From assembly GCA_963932465.1 (NCBI GenBank), contig OZ010796.1, positions 76,652,974-76,716,973 on the forward strand: a DNA stretch of 64,000 nucleotides, written 5' to 3'. This document shows, piece by piece, positions 44,561-56,553 of this stretch (the first letter of the stretch is position 1; each line of letters opens with the position of its first letter). This DNA is from Maratus speciosus (lineage: Eukaryota > Arthropoda > Arachnida > Araneae > Salticidae). The translations under genes were made by a program, and so were the position numbers. Under the pieces are notes generated by a model. The model was given only the letters and a program-made list of their open reading frames with translations, was not told the DNA's origin and searched no databases.

Positions 44561-46199
44561 ATTTGTCTGTCGGTCGCATCAAAAATTCGTGAGTTTCAAC
44601 AATCTTTCGCAGTTAAAAAAAAAAAAAAAAAAAAGCAAAATGTGTCAATTAGTCACGGGAAAATATCAGGAAATTTGCAAGGCGTTTGTGGTAGTTAATC
44701 GTAATTTCAAAATGCAAAATTTTCAGGAAAAGGGTGACAGTTTTTGGACGACAGTCTCCCGCCCGCGATATTATTTTGGGTGGGATTTCAAAATTTTGGG
44801 TGCAAATCCCGCCCTGGTATTGAATAATAATGAGTAAAACAGAATAAAAAATTAAATATACCTTTAAATAAATTTTATTGCATGTGACAGTTTTAGGATT
44901 CTTAAAAATATTTTTGGGTTTGGTAAATTCTAAAACAACTTTCTACACAGAGACCCAAAGTTTTTTTCAGCTTTTAACTGTGCAACGGAATTTTCTGCCA
45001 CAAAATAAAATTATGAAATAAAGCCTTTAGAGAAAATAGTGTTTGTGGTTGAAAGCAGTGTAGTGTTTATTTCAAAATAAAGACAAGATGAAAATTTTTA
45101 TGCCTTTAAATGTCAAATATAGCAAAATATTAACAAAGAAAACAAATGGAGAAAAAAAACACATAAAAATCATTCAAAATTCATATGCTTGCTGTATGTG
45201 TTTGTGTTAAAGAAGTTTTACTTTTTATAATTCATGGATCTAAAGCAGAACTAAATGATACACTCAGGATTGATAAATTCTAATTTATAAGATGTCAACT
45301 AAACTAATTAGTTTTAAATCAGAGTTAAAAATAACTTGATTATATCTACCATCACTATAACATAACAAAAACTCATATAAAGTTCACACAGATGAAATGA
45401 CAGACTAAATCAGGATTCACAACCTTTTTTCATCATTTGACAATACTAAACAATCCCTCTCCCTCATAATAAGTATTTATTCTTATTGCAAACGGCTAAA
45501 GTAATTCATAGTATTAAGGGGGGGGGGGATGAAGCTTGAGAGAAACTTTGCAAAAGAGAGTTAAGAATAAGTATTCTAATTGTACAAGTGTAAAAAATGG
45601 TCTAAATGTGTAAATTTAAGTTTGTCAAACATGTTAAAGAGCCCCAAAGTTCACAAATAATGTACAATAATACAGTTTTAGATGCAAAAAATTCAACTTA
45701 CATTACAAATACAGCAAATTAACAGATATTTACCTTTGCTTGAATGCCAAAATGAACAGAGTTAAGGTGCACAACTGTCTCCTTGAATTGATGTAACATC
45801 ACTACACTCCCCTGAAACTCATGAAAATAAATAATTTAAATAGGTTGTAATATTAAGTATTTATCATATTCAACTAGAATTTTTTTAAATATATAATTGA
45901 GCACTTAAATGATACCAGTGAATTGGGTTTTTAAATTCTTTTGGATTTGAGAACAGCCTTAAATATAACAGGAGTCGATGCAGGTTTTTATTCTTGGGGC
46001 CCATTTTCTGAAAAGTAAGTGATTTTTGTGTAAAATAACATTTTGTACCTAAAGTTGACATCCAGTTACTCAAATTCGAAACAAGAATTTATTAATAAAA
46101 ACTTCTTTAAATCCTCTTGCTAAAGTTCGTTTTTCGTCACATGGTTTTATTTACAAATTACACATTTTAAAATAGTTTTTATGAAAATGAATGTTACAA
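44561..46199. other. Gene-free interior of the 20.4-kb insert
   Basis: AT-rich DNA with an A20-type run near 44,616 and a G-run near 45,520. No gene or clear repeat. Confidence 0.45.
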
Positions 46200-46345
46200 A
46201 GGGAGCCTATTTTATTAAAAGGAATTTTGTGAAGTGGCCTGTTTTATTAAGTTCATTTTTGTAATGGGGCCCGTTATAAAATTTATTTTGTGAAGGGGCC
46301 AATTTTATTAAATGGATTTATGCGAAGGGGCCTGAAATAGGACCC
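46200..46345. repeat. Short minisatellite, TGTGAAGGGGCC type
   Basis: Four to five imperfect units of about 33 bases: (A/G)GGG(A/C)C followed by TATTTTATTAAA and ATTTTGTGAA. Confidence 0.55.
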
Positions 46346-46859
46346 AAATTGTGCCAGGATCGACCCCTGATAAAGCAAGAAAAATCTTACTTATAATACT
46401 ATTAGTATTTACACTTAGTATTTAGAACTTAAACAACCTAACATTATAGTGTTGATTTTATGCCAAATTGGCAAGGCAAGGTGCTAGGCAGCCCTTTCTC
46501 ACTACTTTATGCACCTGGCAAGCCCTTTTTAAACCACTTTATGTACTCAGTGGTCCCAGTAGCAGAAATTTCTCCAAGTGTCTGCGACAGATACTTTAGG
46601 GCCAAAAAATAATCTGCAGGTAAAATATTTTTACAATTGAAGCGTTAATTAATTAAGCATTCACTTGCCTGTAGCGTTTTTAGGCATTTTACAGCTTTTT
46701 ATTAATAATAATCTTAACTTTTTGTATTAAGGAATAAAGAGCTGAACAAAAAATATGAAGCAAAATAAAAGTTCGATGAAAAAGAGTCTGCAAAAGAGAA
46801 AAAAAAGTCTGTGACGTCCGTCTCCCGTCTCGAACTTTCCCGTCACGAATATAGTCAAA

Positions 46860-47370
46860 AATTGCGCATTTTGCCAAATGATGGTAGGAAAAAACATGAA
46901 TTTTATCAAAGATCGTTGAAAAAACTCATGAAATGATCGCAGAAAGAGACGCAAATTTCGGTAATTGATTGCGAAAAAAACAAAACAAACAAACTTGAAT
47001 TTCATCAAACGATTGTGGAAAAAAACTTTAATTTTGTGAAACAATCATTGAAAAATATCATGAAATAGTTGCGGAAAAAAAAACTATAAATTTTGGCAAA
47101 TAATCACAAAAAAAAATTGAGAATTTCGCCAAATGACCTTGGAAAAATATCGCGAATTTCGGCAAACAATCGAGGAAAAATATTGCAAATTTCGTCAAAA
47201 GATCGCGGAATCACAGCAAATTTTGCCTATCTGTCGCGGAAAAATATTGCAAATTTTGGCAAGACACAGAAGAAAAAATTGCAAATTTCGTAAATTGATC
47301 GTGGTAAAAAACATGAATTTCGTCAAAGATCGTTGAAAAAAAACATGAACTTTGGCAATTGATCACGGTA
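46860..47370. repeat. About 29-bp minisatellite, forward orientation
   Basis: Imperfect units such as GCAAATTTCGTCAAAAGATCGCGG and GAATTTCGTCAAAGATCGTTG with A runs. It is the same family as the arrays at 25 kb and 44 kb; a short related piece is near 48,955-49,035. Confidence 0.75.
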
Positions 47371-47389
47371 AAAAAAATTTCATAAATAT

Positions 47390-48180
47390 CAAATTATCAA
47401 TGTATTTATTACTCTTTAAATATATAATTTCTTTACTAAAAGCACTTGAAAAATTGCATTTTATGAGATAGCAAATTAAATTATTAGATTTCATATTTAT
47501 CTTATACTATAACTGAATATGGTATTAAAATGATCTCCAGAAAAAATAAAATGACTCATAATCTATATTACTCTATAATCTGCACAACCTTTGGTCCCAG
47601 CTTGTGCAGATTAGTGTTGATTCTAAGTCGCTTTAGCAGGGTGCAGCGCCCGGCGGCTCTTTTAAACCCTTCTGATGCGCCCGGCTGCCCTTTTTACATT
47701 TCCTATGTGTCCCGTGGCAATTCAATTGATCTTGGGAAAATATCGCAAATACTAGGGCTCTAAACAAACCGGTTCAAAATATTTTTAGTGAACAAGGTAC
47801 AAGTGTGCCCTTTTTGAAAAAAATAGGCCCCTTTTTTAGAATAGCATTCCCTTTTTGAAAAGATGTACCCTTTTTTAGAATAGTGTTCCCTTTTTAAAAA
47901 AATGCCACCCGGCGGCCCTTTTTTTCTATAGTCAACACTATAGATTAATGAACTTTGCATGTATATCAAATTTCATTGTATATATTATTCTTTAAATATA
48001 TAATTTCTTTTATAAATGAGCTTTTATGGGATAATATATTACATTATTAGATTTCATATTTATATTATATTACACTAAATATGGTAACAAAATGTTCTTC
48101 AGAAAAAACAAATTACTCATAATCCACACAATATTCTATAAATCTGGACAACGTTTGGTCCCAACTAGTACAGATTAAAA
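47390..48180. repeat. Diverged direct duplication with an inserted short-repeat block
   Basis: A unit near 47,395-47,615 (CTTTAAATATATAATTTCTTT, TTATTAGATTTCATATTTAT, CAACCTTTGGTCCCA) recurs near 47,970-48,178. Between them is a CCCTTTTT-rich short tandem block (about 47,660-47,930, units such as TTAGAATAG.(A/G)TTCCCTTTTT). Confidence 0.65.
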
Positions 48181-50629
48181 ACTTGTAAAGATATTTGCCT
48201 GTAGTACTTAAATTATAATACGACAATTTCCAAATAACTCTTGCATTACTTTAATAAATTCCAGAAATTTCATATTAAATAAAGCCAATATTACTATATG
48301 GTAAAATGATTCTCAAAGAAACAAACAAGATCTGTGCAACTACCCAGACAAGATCTGTGTAACTACCTAGTGAAACACTCTGTAAACTTAAAATAAAGTT
48401 AATCTTACTGACATATTGGCAAAGCAATTATTCTGTGTGCATGAAACCTGAAGACATTAATATTCAAGTAGTACAAATTAGTTTGGTCTGTTTTATTGTG
48501 TTCAAATATGCATTTATTTCAAAATAAATGAACAGATTAATCAAAGTATTGCTTATCGCTGGCTACTACTTTTTGCTACCTCTCAGGCAATTTTTTAATT
48601 CCATTTCAAAAAAATAACTTCAATTCCTTCTTCTTCTAATTCAGCAGCTTTTCTAATATTTTCCCATTTCTCATAATTCTTTTATTTTTTTTTTCTATCT
48701 ATCTTGCCAGTCTTTTCATTTACTACCTTTTTTCTTCTATTTTGCGCTTATTTTCCAAATCTAATTTGTATCGTTTACAGCTACTTTGCACACAAGAAAG
48801 AAGTTTTTAGTTAATATCTATATATAGTATCAACAGCTCCTGATTTTATGACAGTATAATAAACATGTCTCTGGTTAACTACAGGGTTCTCAGCAAAACA
48901 TGTCTGCCAATTTGCCTGGTCAGATCTCAAAAAAATCGATGACCAAACGGGCTTACAACAAAATTAGCTATTTATTTCCGCAATCATTTGACAAAATTAG
49001 CAATTGTTTTGCAGTCATTTGACGAAGGTCACACTTTTTTTTCCAAGAACACCCCACTTTATTTTTGTCTTCCATGACTTTTTAGAAAATATTTATAAAA
49101 TCCCTGATTTTTCTTATATATTTTAAAATTTCCCCAATTACTTTCCAGATTTTCCATGTTGCTTTGAACTCTGCATTAAAAAAATTGCTACCATAGTAAA
49201 AAATGACTTAATTCGGGTTTCCAGCAATATATGTCTGGCAATTTCCATAATTTTCTTTGACCAAATCTTTTAAACTCAGATATAATTTCAAAATAAAATT
49301 GCAGAACTACTGTTTGAGGCCATGTTACATTTTTTTTTTTTTTTTTTTGGGGGGGGGGGGGGCATAATAAGTAAACATTTAAGATAGAACATTTTAACAT
49401 TTATTTTTAACAACTTCTGTAACTTAATTGTTTTTATTTAAATTGGGAGATATTAAACCCTATGAGCCCCTCTTTTCTCTATGCCCTAACAATATTCTCC
49501 ACTTTCTGATTTATTTTATTGATTGCCATATTATAAAATATGCAAGGCAAAGTAAAAAAAAAAAAAAAAAAAAATTGATTAAAATAACGAAAATTTTATT
49601 AATCACACAAAATTAATTAAAAGCAGCTATTTATAAAAAAATTGGTTGGTGTTATTACATTCTGGTAAGTGCAAATTAAAAATTAAATTTCATTACTTAG
49701 GTTTTGAGTTAAGTCAAAAGATTTTTATGAACGTATGAACATTACTGAAATTGCATTTTCAGCAATGTCTACATGGCGATGGGGTGTCCATTACTGGAAA
49801 TTGACCAATTGCACATGAGTCATAAAATCTTAACAATAAATGAAATTTTCTAAATGGCCATTAGCATAGTATAAAATTCAAAGTTTTCTATTACTACCAG
49901 GGTTTGCAAAGCTGGACCCAGTCGGAAAATTCCCTGTGGGTTTTTTCAGACTGGGCCCCACTTGAAAAAGCCCACCATAGAAACTAAAATGTGGATTTTT
50001 TTCAAATTTTAGCAATATTTAAAATTTTAAACAACATATTACATTTAATAAATTTATGTCATTTCAGGTAATTTTGAAAAAAAAAATAATACATAAAAGC
50101 CATTACATAAACAGCTGAAGTAAAAAAAAATGTATTTTAGCACATTAAAATATTTGGCAGAATACCAAAACAGGCGAGACACCCCCATTTGGCGACTTTT
50201 CTGACAAGCGCCAAACACCCCACATACGCCAACCTAAAATGTGGCAACCTGAAAAATAACGTGATTGGTCCACTTTCCTGAATGCTTCCAGACTGTTTTT
50301 TACTACATCATCACCCTGGAATCATAGGAAATACAACATTTATAAATAACGACGTTTTAGAAAACACAGGAAAGCTGATTTTTATGAGATTCAAAATAAA
50401 ACAAATGATTTAAACAAAATTTGTTGAAAAAATGTGAAATTTTTAAAGTACCTTTTCAAATCAGAGTAACAATTTAATGATTAAAATTTTCATTTCTCAA
50501 CAACTTTCAGAAAAAATCATGGCGTCATTTAATATTTTAAAGTACATGCCTATATCAGAGTACACATTGAACAAATCATTTCTAATTTACGGAACTTTGA
50601 ACGCTTCGCATTCATAAAAAAATAATATC
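48181..50629. other. Gene-free interior of the 20.4-kb insert
   Basis: AT-rich DNA with a T-run joined to a G13 run near 49,331-49,363 and an A-run near 49,555-49,574. No coding region. Confidence 0.45.
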
Positions 50630-50965
50630 ACTGAATACAGCAGTTCTCGCTCTGTAGCAATCACAAAATGTACATAACTCGTCAAAGTGGTAATCAGTAA
50701 TCGTGTATGAACACTTACGTGTTCATTAACCAAAAGAAAAAATCACTGGATTCAGCAGTCTCAAAATACAGCAGTTCTCGCTCTGTAGCAATCTCAAAAT
50801 GTACAAAACTCATTAAGCGGCAATCAGTAATCGTGTATGAACACTTACGCATTCATTAACCAGAAAAAAAAACATCACTGGATTTAGCATTTCTCGCTGT
50901 GTAGCAATCTCAACATTCAGCAGTTCTCGCTAGTCTGTAGCAATCTCAAAATGTACAAAACTCAT
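50630..50965. repeat. Tandem repeat, ~120-bp unit
   Basis: Two full and one partial unit carry CAGCAGTTCTCGCTCTGTAG followed by CAATC.CAAAATGTAC and AATCAGTAATCGTGTATGAA; starts near 50,637, 50,761 and 50,920. Confidence 0.7.
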
Positions 50966-51341
50966 AAGGACAGCATACATGAGAAATATACAATAAACGG
51001 CTAATATAAAACGCTACAACAAAAAGTGCATAAAATTATTAACATACCTTAACAGACATCTCCTTTCTTGAAAATCAACTCTAAAAAATGTTGAATTGCC
51101 ATAATTTCGTAAATTTTTAGTCAAACTTCATTTAACTTCCCAGCAAAAAAAATGAACAAATACTCACAATTTCAAATTAAACTACACAGGTACTTTAACT
51201 TTCAAATTTTACAACTAAAAACAGCAAAAAAAAAAAAAAAAATAAAAATATTAACAACAAACTTTTGACTTGCTGACATTCTATTTTTACAAATAAAGAG
51301 TTGAGTTGTAAAAACACCGCTGAGCTAACTGTGAATAATAG

Positions 51342-51548
51342 GGCACAGATGTCATATTCGCCCCATATTGGCGCGATTTTTTTCTGACGCCAATGTCATA
51401 TACGCAACGGGTACTTAACTGGCGCCAAAATGTCGTTATTTTGCTTGATGTGGTAACCCGGATTATGTTGTTTATGCTGTTGATGTTTTCGCCAAATTGG
51501 CAACCGAAAAAAATCGCGCCAATATGGGGCGAATATGACATCTGTGCC
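51342..51548. mobile_element. hAT-like MITE with long perfect inverted repeats (207 bp)
   Basis: The terminal inverted repeats begin GGCACAGATGTCATATTCGC and match over about 40 bases by eye. The 8-bp target duplication AATAATAG is perfect (51,334-51,341 and 51,549-51,556). The 8-bp duplication points to hAT. No coding capacity. It looks like one of the younger insertions inside the 20.4-kb unit. Confidence 0.9.
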
Positions 51549-51556
51549 AATAATAG

Positions 51557-53788
51557 TTTTCATGAAGGCGTAACCATCCAATACACAACAAATGAACCAA
51601 TCCCAATTCAAGATCAGACCACTGTAGGTGTGGAAAGAATTTACGAAACGAACTGGTAGCAAGAAAAATCCATTTATCGCCTCGCCAAATTGAACGATGC
51701 CAAGTGTCTAGGCTGTTTTGGGATTCAGCCAAATATTTTACTAATATAGAACATAGTACACAGGCAACATACAAGACATTACATAATTATAGGTACAAGC
51801 ATATAAGAATGTCTTTTTCTTTATAGCATAAAAAATTCAAATAAACTTCATGAAAATAAAACTTCTAACTACAAAATCATTTTTTTTTTAACTATCTTCA
51901 TATAAAAAAAGAAAATTACAAATTTAAGACTTTACATGTAATGAGTTGTAAACTTTTACTAATAGGACTCTGAGATGGATTTGAATTCTGAAGCAATCAT
52001 AAGCTTAAAAATAAAAACAAAGAATAAGAGATTCTTTTTGTATTTTATTCCATTATGCTTGTTTATTTATTTATTTTTTTATGCATTTGTAAAAAACATA
52101 GGTACTACTTAGTTATCTCGTCGACCAATTTAGCCAAATTACATAAATTGAGATAATTTTTATTTTTATATAACAAAATAACAAATAAATTATCATAACA
52201 TTAACAGAAATACAAATAAAATGTCAAAATAAAAATCACTTTATGACGTAAGCTTGTGTAACTTGCTTAAAGTCAAGTGAATGTGACATTTACGATCCAC
52301 CATTATTGCCATTTAATCTTACAGTTTGGCGATAGATTTTTGGTTGACGGGATACCAAGTAGTACCAAAAAATATATATACAGAAAGAATTGGTTTAAAG
52401 AGTTAGTGAGAATCCATACTACATACAATAGAGTACATTAGATAATATGTATTTTTTACTCCTTTTCTTCCTACTTATATATTTTAAATTTTAACAATCT
52501 ATTCATTATTTGATTTTCATAGCAAATTTTGTAGGTGAAGCAAATTAACAATTTATATTTTATTTTATGTTAAAAACTAATTTATGAGAAACACTGACAT
52601 TCAATCAATTTATAGAATTTATAGTCTGTAAAATAGCATTACAATTAAACTGTATAAGGGAACAATATATTTTTTTTGCTGATATATATAATATGTAGTA
52701 TAACGAATATAGTATACAATAATGTAATATCATATATATATTACACTTTTGATAAAACCCATGTGGGTTGAGTTTTTCAAAAAAAAAAAAAGAAAAAAAA
52801 AAAAAAAAAAAAAAAAACGAGTTTTTTGCGAACTTTGATTACCAAAGCAAAAAACATGCAAATTTTACACGAAAATAACGAATAGTATATAAATATGTCA
52901 AAATGAATTAAACTCTTAGTATATTCATTAAGACTTTCACTGAAAAACAGTGGAACTTCGAAACATTATTTTTTGCTCCCCGATTAGTTTGATTAAGAGT
53001 GTCAACAATATGCCTGGTTATAAAACATGCAAGAGGGAGTTATGAAAAACAATAAAAGCTAATTTTTTATCAACCAAAAACATTCAAGGATTCCCACCTA
53101 CCCTATATAATTATATACTATACAAAGTTAACAACTTATTAATAGCATATTCGGGGACAGATTTAAGTTCAATACGAAACTATTGTAAACTAAGGTTGCT
53201 GGTTTGTTTTTTTATGCAGAACCACAAGACATGCATGCCGCCGAATACGGGCTGTGGGTATGCGAATTTTCATATTTCTTTAACTTAACCTTAAATCTGT
53301 CCCTGAGAATGATGAGAACTAATTTTAACTAATTCTAATAAACTGATTGAAATGATATATAAAAAATAATCTTACCTAATTTGTAAATCCAAGGCGATTC
53401 ATGATGGCGAAATAGAGCAAGAAGAGTGCACGTTGATTCAATCATTCAGTTCTGTAAACACGCCAAAAAAATCCCTAAAAGTCCTCAGAAAAGGAAAATC
53501 CTACACTTTTTTAAAAACTATCTTTTAATAGAACTATTTTTCAGTATATTTATAACTTAAAAATTTCTCATACAATATTGAAATAATTTTTAAAATGCTA
53601 GTTTTGAAATGTTGTTTATTTTAAAAGTTGAAAATATTTTAAATGCATCTACGAAAATCCCCAGTTGGAAAAAAACAAAGGAAACGCGTCAGAAAAGGGA
53701 AATTTTCATTTCGTCTTTCCCTAGCTGTATTTCCCTGCAAGGAGAGGTGCAAAGCCACGTTTGGCAAAGCAATGAAGTGTGTTGTTTT

Positions 53789-53820
<32 letters not shown>

Positions 53821-53823
53821 TGA
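51557..53823. other. Gene-free interior of the 20.4-kb insert
   Basis: AT-rich DNA with an interrupted poly(A) stretch near 52,779-52,818 and a GT-run followed by a long G-run near 53,793-53,820. Short frames there are driven by these runs. Confidence 0.45.
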
Positions 53824-54895
53824 ATTGAGGCTGTACATTTGCTATATATTTTTACTTTAATCTAAATTTTGTTTATCTTTGAGGGTTTTGAAACATGTAA
53901 AATAACTTATTTTTTGCGACTGACAAAAAGTAGTCAAAGTCACTTTGAGAGCAAAATAACAATAATAATAATAGTAGGTGTTGATTATTCTCTGATCATA
54001 CAGAAAAATTTAAAACAAGCATGCATATTTACACATAGACAACCTTAATAGCAATGTTTACTTTTTTCTTGCCCTCGCAACCCCCCCTCACCCCCCACCC
54101 CTAAAATCAATAAGGATTTCATGGAACATTTATGAAACACTAACAATAAAGTTAACAAAGTTTTGTTTTTGTTTTATGCTCTTTTTATTAGGAATTTAAG
54201 GTGTGCTGTATATATTTTTTAAGCATTTTGATTCAAAAAAACATTTTATTTTATTTATTTATTTATTTTGTCACATTTTAGTTTATAATTTTTCTAAATT
54301 TTGTTTTGAGTATTGTACTTTAGACTAAAAATGTCTCATATGATACTGAATAGAATTTATATTGAGGCTGTACATTTGCTATATATTTTTATTTTAATCT
54401 CAATTTTGTTTATCTTTGAGGCTTTTGAAACATGTAAAAGAACTTATTTTTTGCAACCGACAAAAAGTAGTCTAAGACACTTTGAGAGCAAAATAATAAT
54501 AATAGTAGGCGTTCATTATTCTCTGATCATACAGAAAAATTTAAAACAAGCATGCATATTTACATGCAACCTTAATAGCAATGTTTACTTTTTTCTTGGC
54601 CTTGCAACCCCCCCCCCCCCCCGCCCTTCCATTAAAATCCATAAGGATTTCATGGAACATTTATGAAACACTTTAACAAAATAATTAACAAAGTTTTTGT
54701 TTTATGCTCTTTTATTGGGAATTTAAGGTGTGCTGTATATATATTTTAAGCATTTTGATTCAAAAAACATTTATTTTATTTATTTATTCATTTATTCACA
54801 TTTTAGTTTATAATTTTTCTAAATTTTGTTTTCAGTATTGTACTTTAGACTAAAAATGTCTCATATTATACTGAATAGAATTTTAGCAACCCAAG
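53824..54895. repeat. Tandem duplication of ~536 bp
   Basis: ATTGAGGCTGTACATTTGCT begins near 53,824 and again at 54,361. The two units stay closely similar to ACTGAATAGAATTT near 54,350 and 54,885, differing by small indels, by the C-run length near 54,082 and 54,607, and by scattered substitutions. Confidence 0.85.
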
Positions 54896-55249
54896 GTTTA
54901 TTTACATTTAAAAATTTATTTTGGCAAAACAAAAGTTGTTTCAGATGTATATTCTATTAATTAGTTGTCTGTTTGTTTTGGCTATAAGATCAATAGAAAT
55001 TGAAAAATAATACATTCATTGTTTTTAGTGTGGCCATAAAAATGTAGCACATTTTGAGGACTTTTTTATATATAAAAATATTTTAAAACTAAATAAAAAT
55101 GTGTAATTTGTTTTACTGCTTTAAATATAAATCTCGCAACGTATTTATATATTTACTAAAAGCCAGATTTAAAATAATTAAGTTTACTTTTTAAAAAATG
55201 AAGAAAAAATACATTTTCTCTCTTTAATTAAATATTCGGGTTATTTGAT
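54896..55249. other. Gene-free interior of the 20.4-kb insert
   Basis: AT-rich sequence before the GGCC-rich right end. No feature supported. Confidence 0.45.
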
Positions 55250-55493
55250 ATTAGCCCTCTACTTTCTAGACAATGACGGGCCATTACATTTTTGCCAGAA
55301 ACTGCCCCTTAAGAGTTGCCGGGCAAAGTAAATGCAACCGTTCTCTCAACGCTGAAACATTAGCGGTCCGGCAATAGCTGCCGCAACTAGCGGCGGGTCA
55401 TTTATGGTACAACACTGTTTGGTTACAAATGGCCTCAACTCCTTTTGGCCGCGATATATACGTCATTCGGCCCTAAGTCGAGTGTTTGTTGGG
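55250..55493. repeat. Right terminal region of the 20.4-kb insert
   Basis: GC content rises sharply and several GGCC and GCGG/CCGC motifs occur (GACGGGCCATT, TTTTGGCCGCG, TTCGGCCC). It ends GTGTTTGTTGGG, the exact inverse of the left end at 35,060. Confidence 0.7.
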
Positions 55494-55672
55494 GGTGTCG
55501 TTTTCCTATGCACACGGTCTTGCATCTGGAGCTCTTTCTTAGATGAACTGTCCGGCACGATACTGGTGTAGCTTTTTTTCTACACACGGTCTTGTGTCTG
55601 GAGCTCTTTCTCTTAAGCTAGTCTTTTAATGTTCAGAGTCCTTGCTGTGCATACCACCTTCTGCCACCAAGT
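55494..55672 (-). repeat. Distal leader of retrotransposon 2: tandem repeat and primer-binding site
   Basis: Two more ~71-bp leader units (55,494 to about 55,620) continue the array broken at 35,059. Next to the LTR, on the minus strand, the sequence after TTTTACA is AC-T-TGGTGGCAGAAGGTGG, a primer-binding site sharing TGGTGGCAG with retrotransposon 1. Confidence 0.8.
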
Positions 55673-56553
55673 TGTAAAACCTTCGACTAACAGGTGGAAG
55701 TGGTAGCGTGGAACTTCAGTCAAGCGGAGGCCCAAGTAATAATTAAATCAAACAATTTATTTAAATGCATCAGATAAATTAATATTTCTTGATTAATTAC
55801 TTGTATTTACAACTACATTATATTTTTGGGTACTTTCAGCTGACGACAATGTTCATTAAAGGCTTAATGTTCAGTGTATAAGATTAGCATTCAAATTCTA
55901 TTAGATTCTTTCTCGATACAAATCCAAAATCCTGTCACGATAGTCTCATAAGAAACAGCTGCCTCTGTTTTCTGGTGTATATCAGTCCGTTGTCAACTAC
56001 TCAATAACTCTCGGTTTCCACTGGAGAAATCTTACCCTGCCCGAAACGGCAGATTCTTCTATCCCTTCGGATCTATCCGAAAACTCAACTCCCAACTCAG
56101 AGAGCAGCTCTCTCCTTGGGATTCAAAAACGCATCTCCCTCTTTTCTCTGTTCGTTCAAATTCACCTTTTTAAAACAAAGGCTATCTATGGCCCAGTCAG
56201 AGTCTAGGTTGAATGACATCACTAACAAGCTTCAATCTCATAGGCCAAGAGAGACCCTCGCTGCTAGCGTGAGAAAATTTCGCATCTAGTTTCATTTTTA
56301 AATTGTCCTGGGAAAATATCGGCAAACTTGCTACTTAAAAGGGATTCCATAACTCCTCTTTTTTTCATGCCGTCTCCTTTTCCGTCAACCTTTAAGATTG
56401 GTTTAGATGGATTGATTCTTTTTATCATTTCCTGCAGAACCTTGAGACTTAGAAATATTTTGAGCTGTTATGCTTATACATTGCTTTTTCTATCTAGAGT
56501 TCTCTTTTGAAAATATATGGGACTTTTTTGTGAATTCCATTGGATTCTTCACA
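55673..56553 (-). repeat. 5' LTR of retrotransposon 2
   Basis: Begins TGTAAAACC and ends TTCTTCACA; nearly identical to 28,149-29,029. It is the 5' LTR because the primer-binding site lies on its inner side. AGAG follows as the second target-duplication copy. Confidence 0.93.

Larger units (their letters stand above)
35060..55493. mobile_element. 20,434-bp non-coding TIR-bounded insert in the leader of retrotransposon 2
   Basis: The left end is CCCAACAAACAC and the right end is its exact inverse; with a short mismatch the similarity continues to GACTTA and GGGCC, about 26 bases in all. The insert breaks a 71-bp repeat unit cleanly: ...ACTGG before and GGTGTCG after, so a GG dinucleotide is either a 2-bp target duplication or no duplication occurred. 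Both ends are rich in GGCC. I find no protein longer than about 120 residues and none that is credible. It contains several older MITEs, palindromes and minisatellites. CCC starts recall piggyBac, but the target is not TTAA; the superfamily is unresolved. Confidence 0.72.
28149..56553 (-). mobile_element. LTR retrotransposon 2, Ty3/gypsy type with integrase before RT, split by a 20.4-kb insert
   Basis: Direct 881-bp LTRs at 28,149-29,029 and 55,673-56,553 start TGTAAAACC and end TTCTTCACA. The target duplication AGAG flanks them (28,145-28,148 and 56,554-56,557). The internal region is on the minus strand: gag, protease, integrase, RT, RNase H. The LTRs differ at about seven positions by eye, so insertion is recent, yet the coding region has several frame breaks and a stop at the RT active site. 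The leader tandem repeat is cut at 35,059 and resumes at 55,494. Without the insert the element is about 8.0 kb. Confidence 0.92.

Noticed and set aside
43850..47370. Regularly spaced ~29-bp units considered as a CRISPR array
   Set aside because: Units are contiguous and degenerate with A/T runs rather than identical repeats with unique spacers, in an animal nuclear context.
35060..55493. Interpretation of the 20.4-kb insert as a Helitron or Polinton
   Set aside because: Clear inverted ends and no A/T insertion site argue against a Helitron; the ends are not AG-type and no Polinton gene is present.
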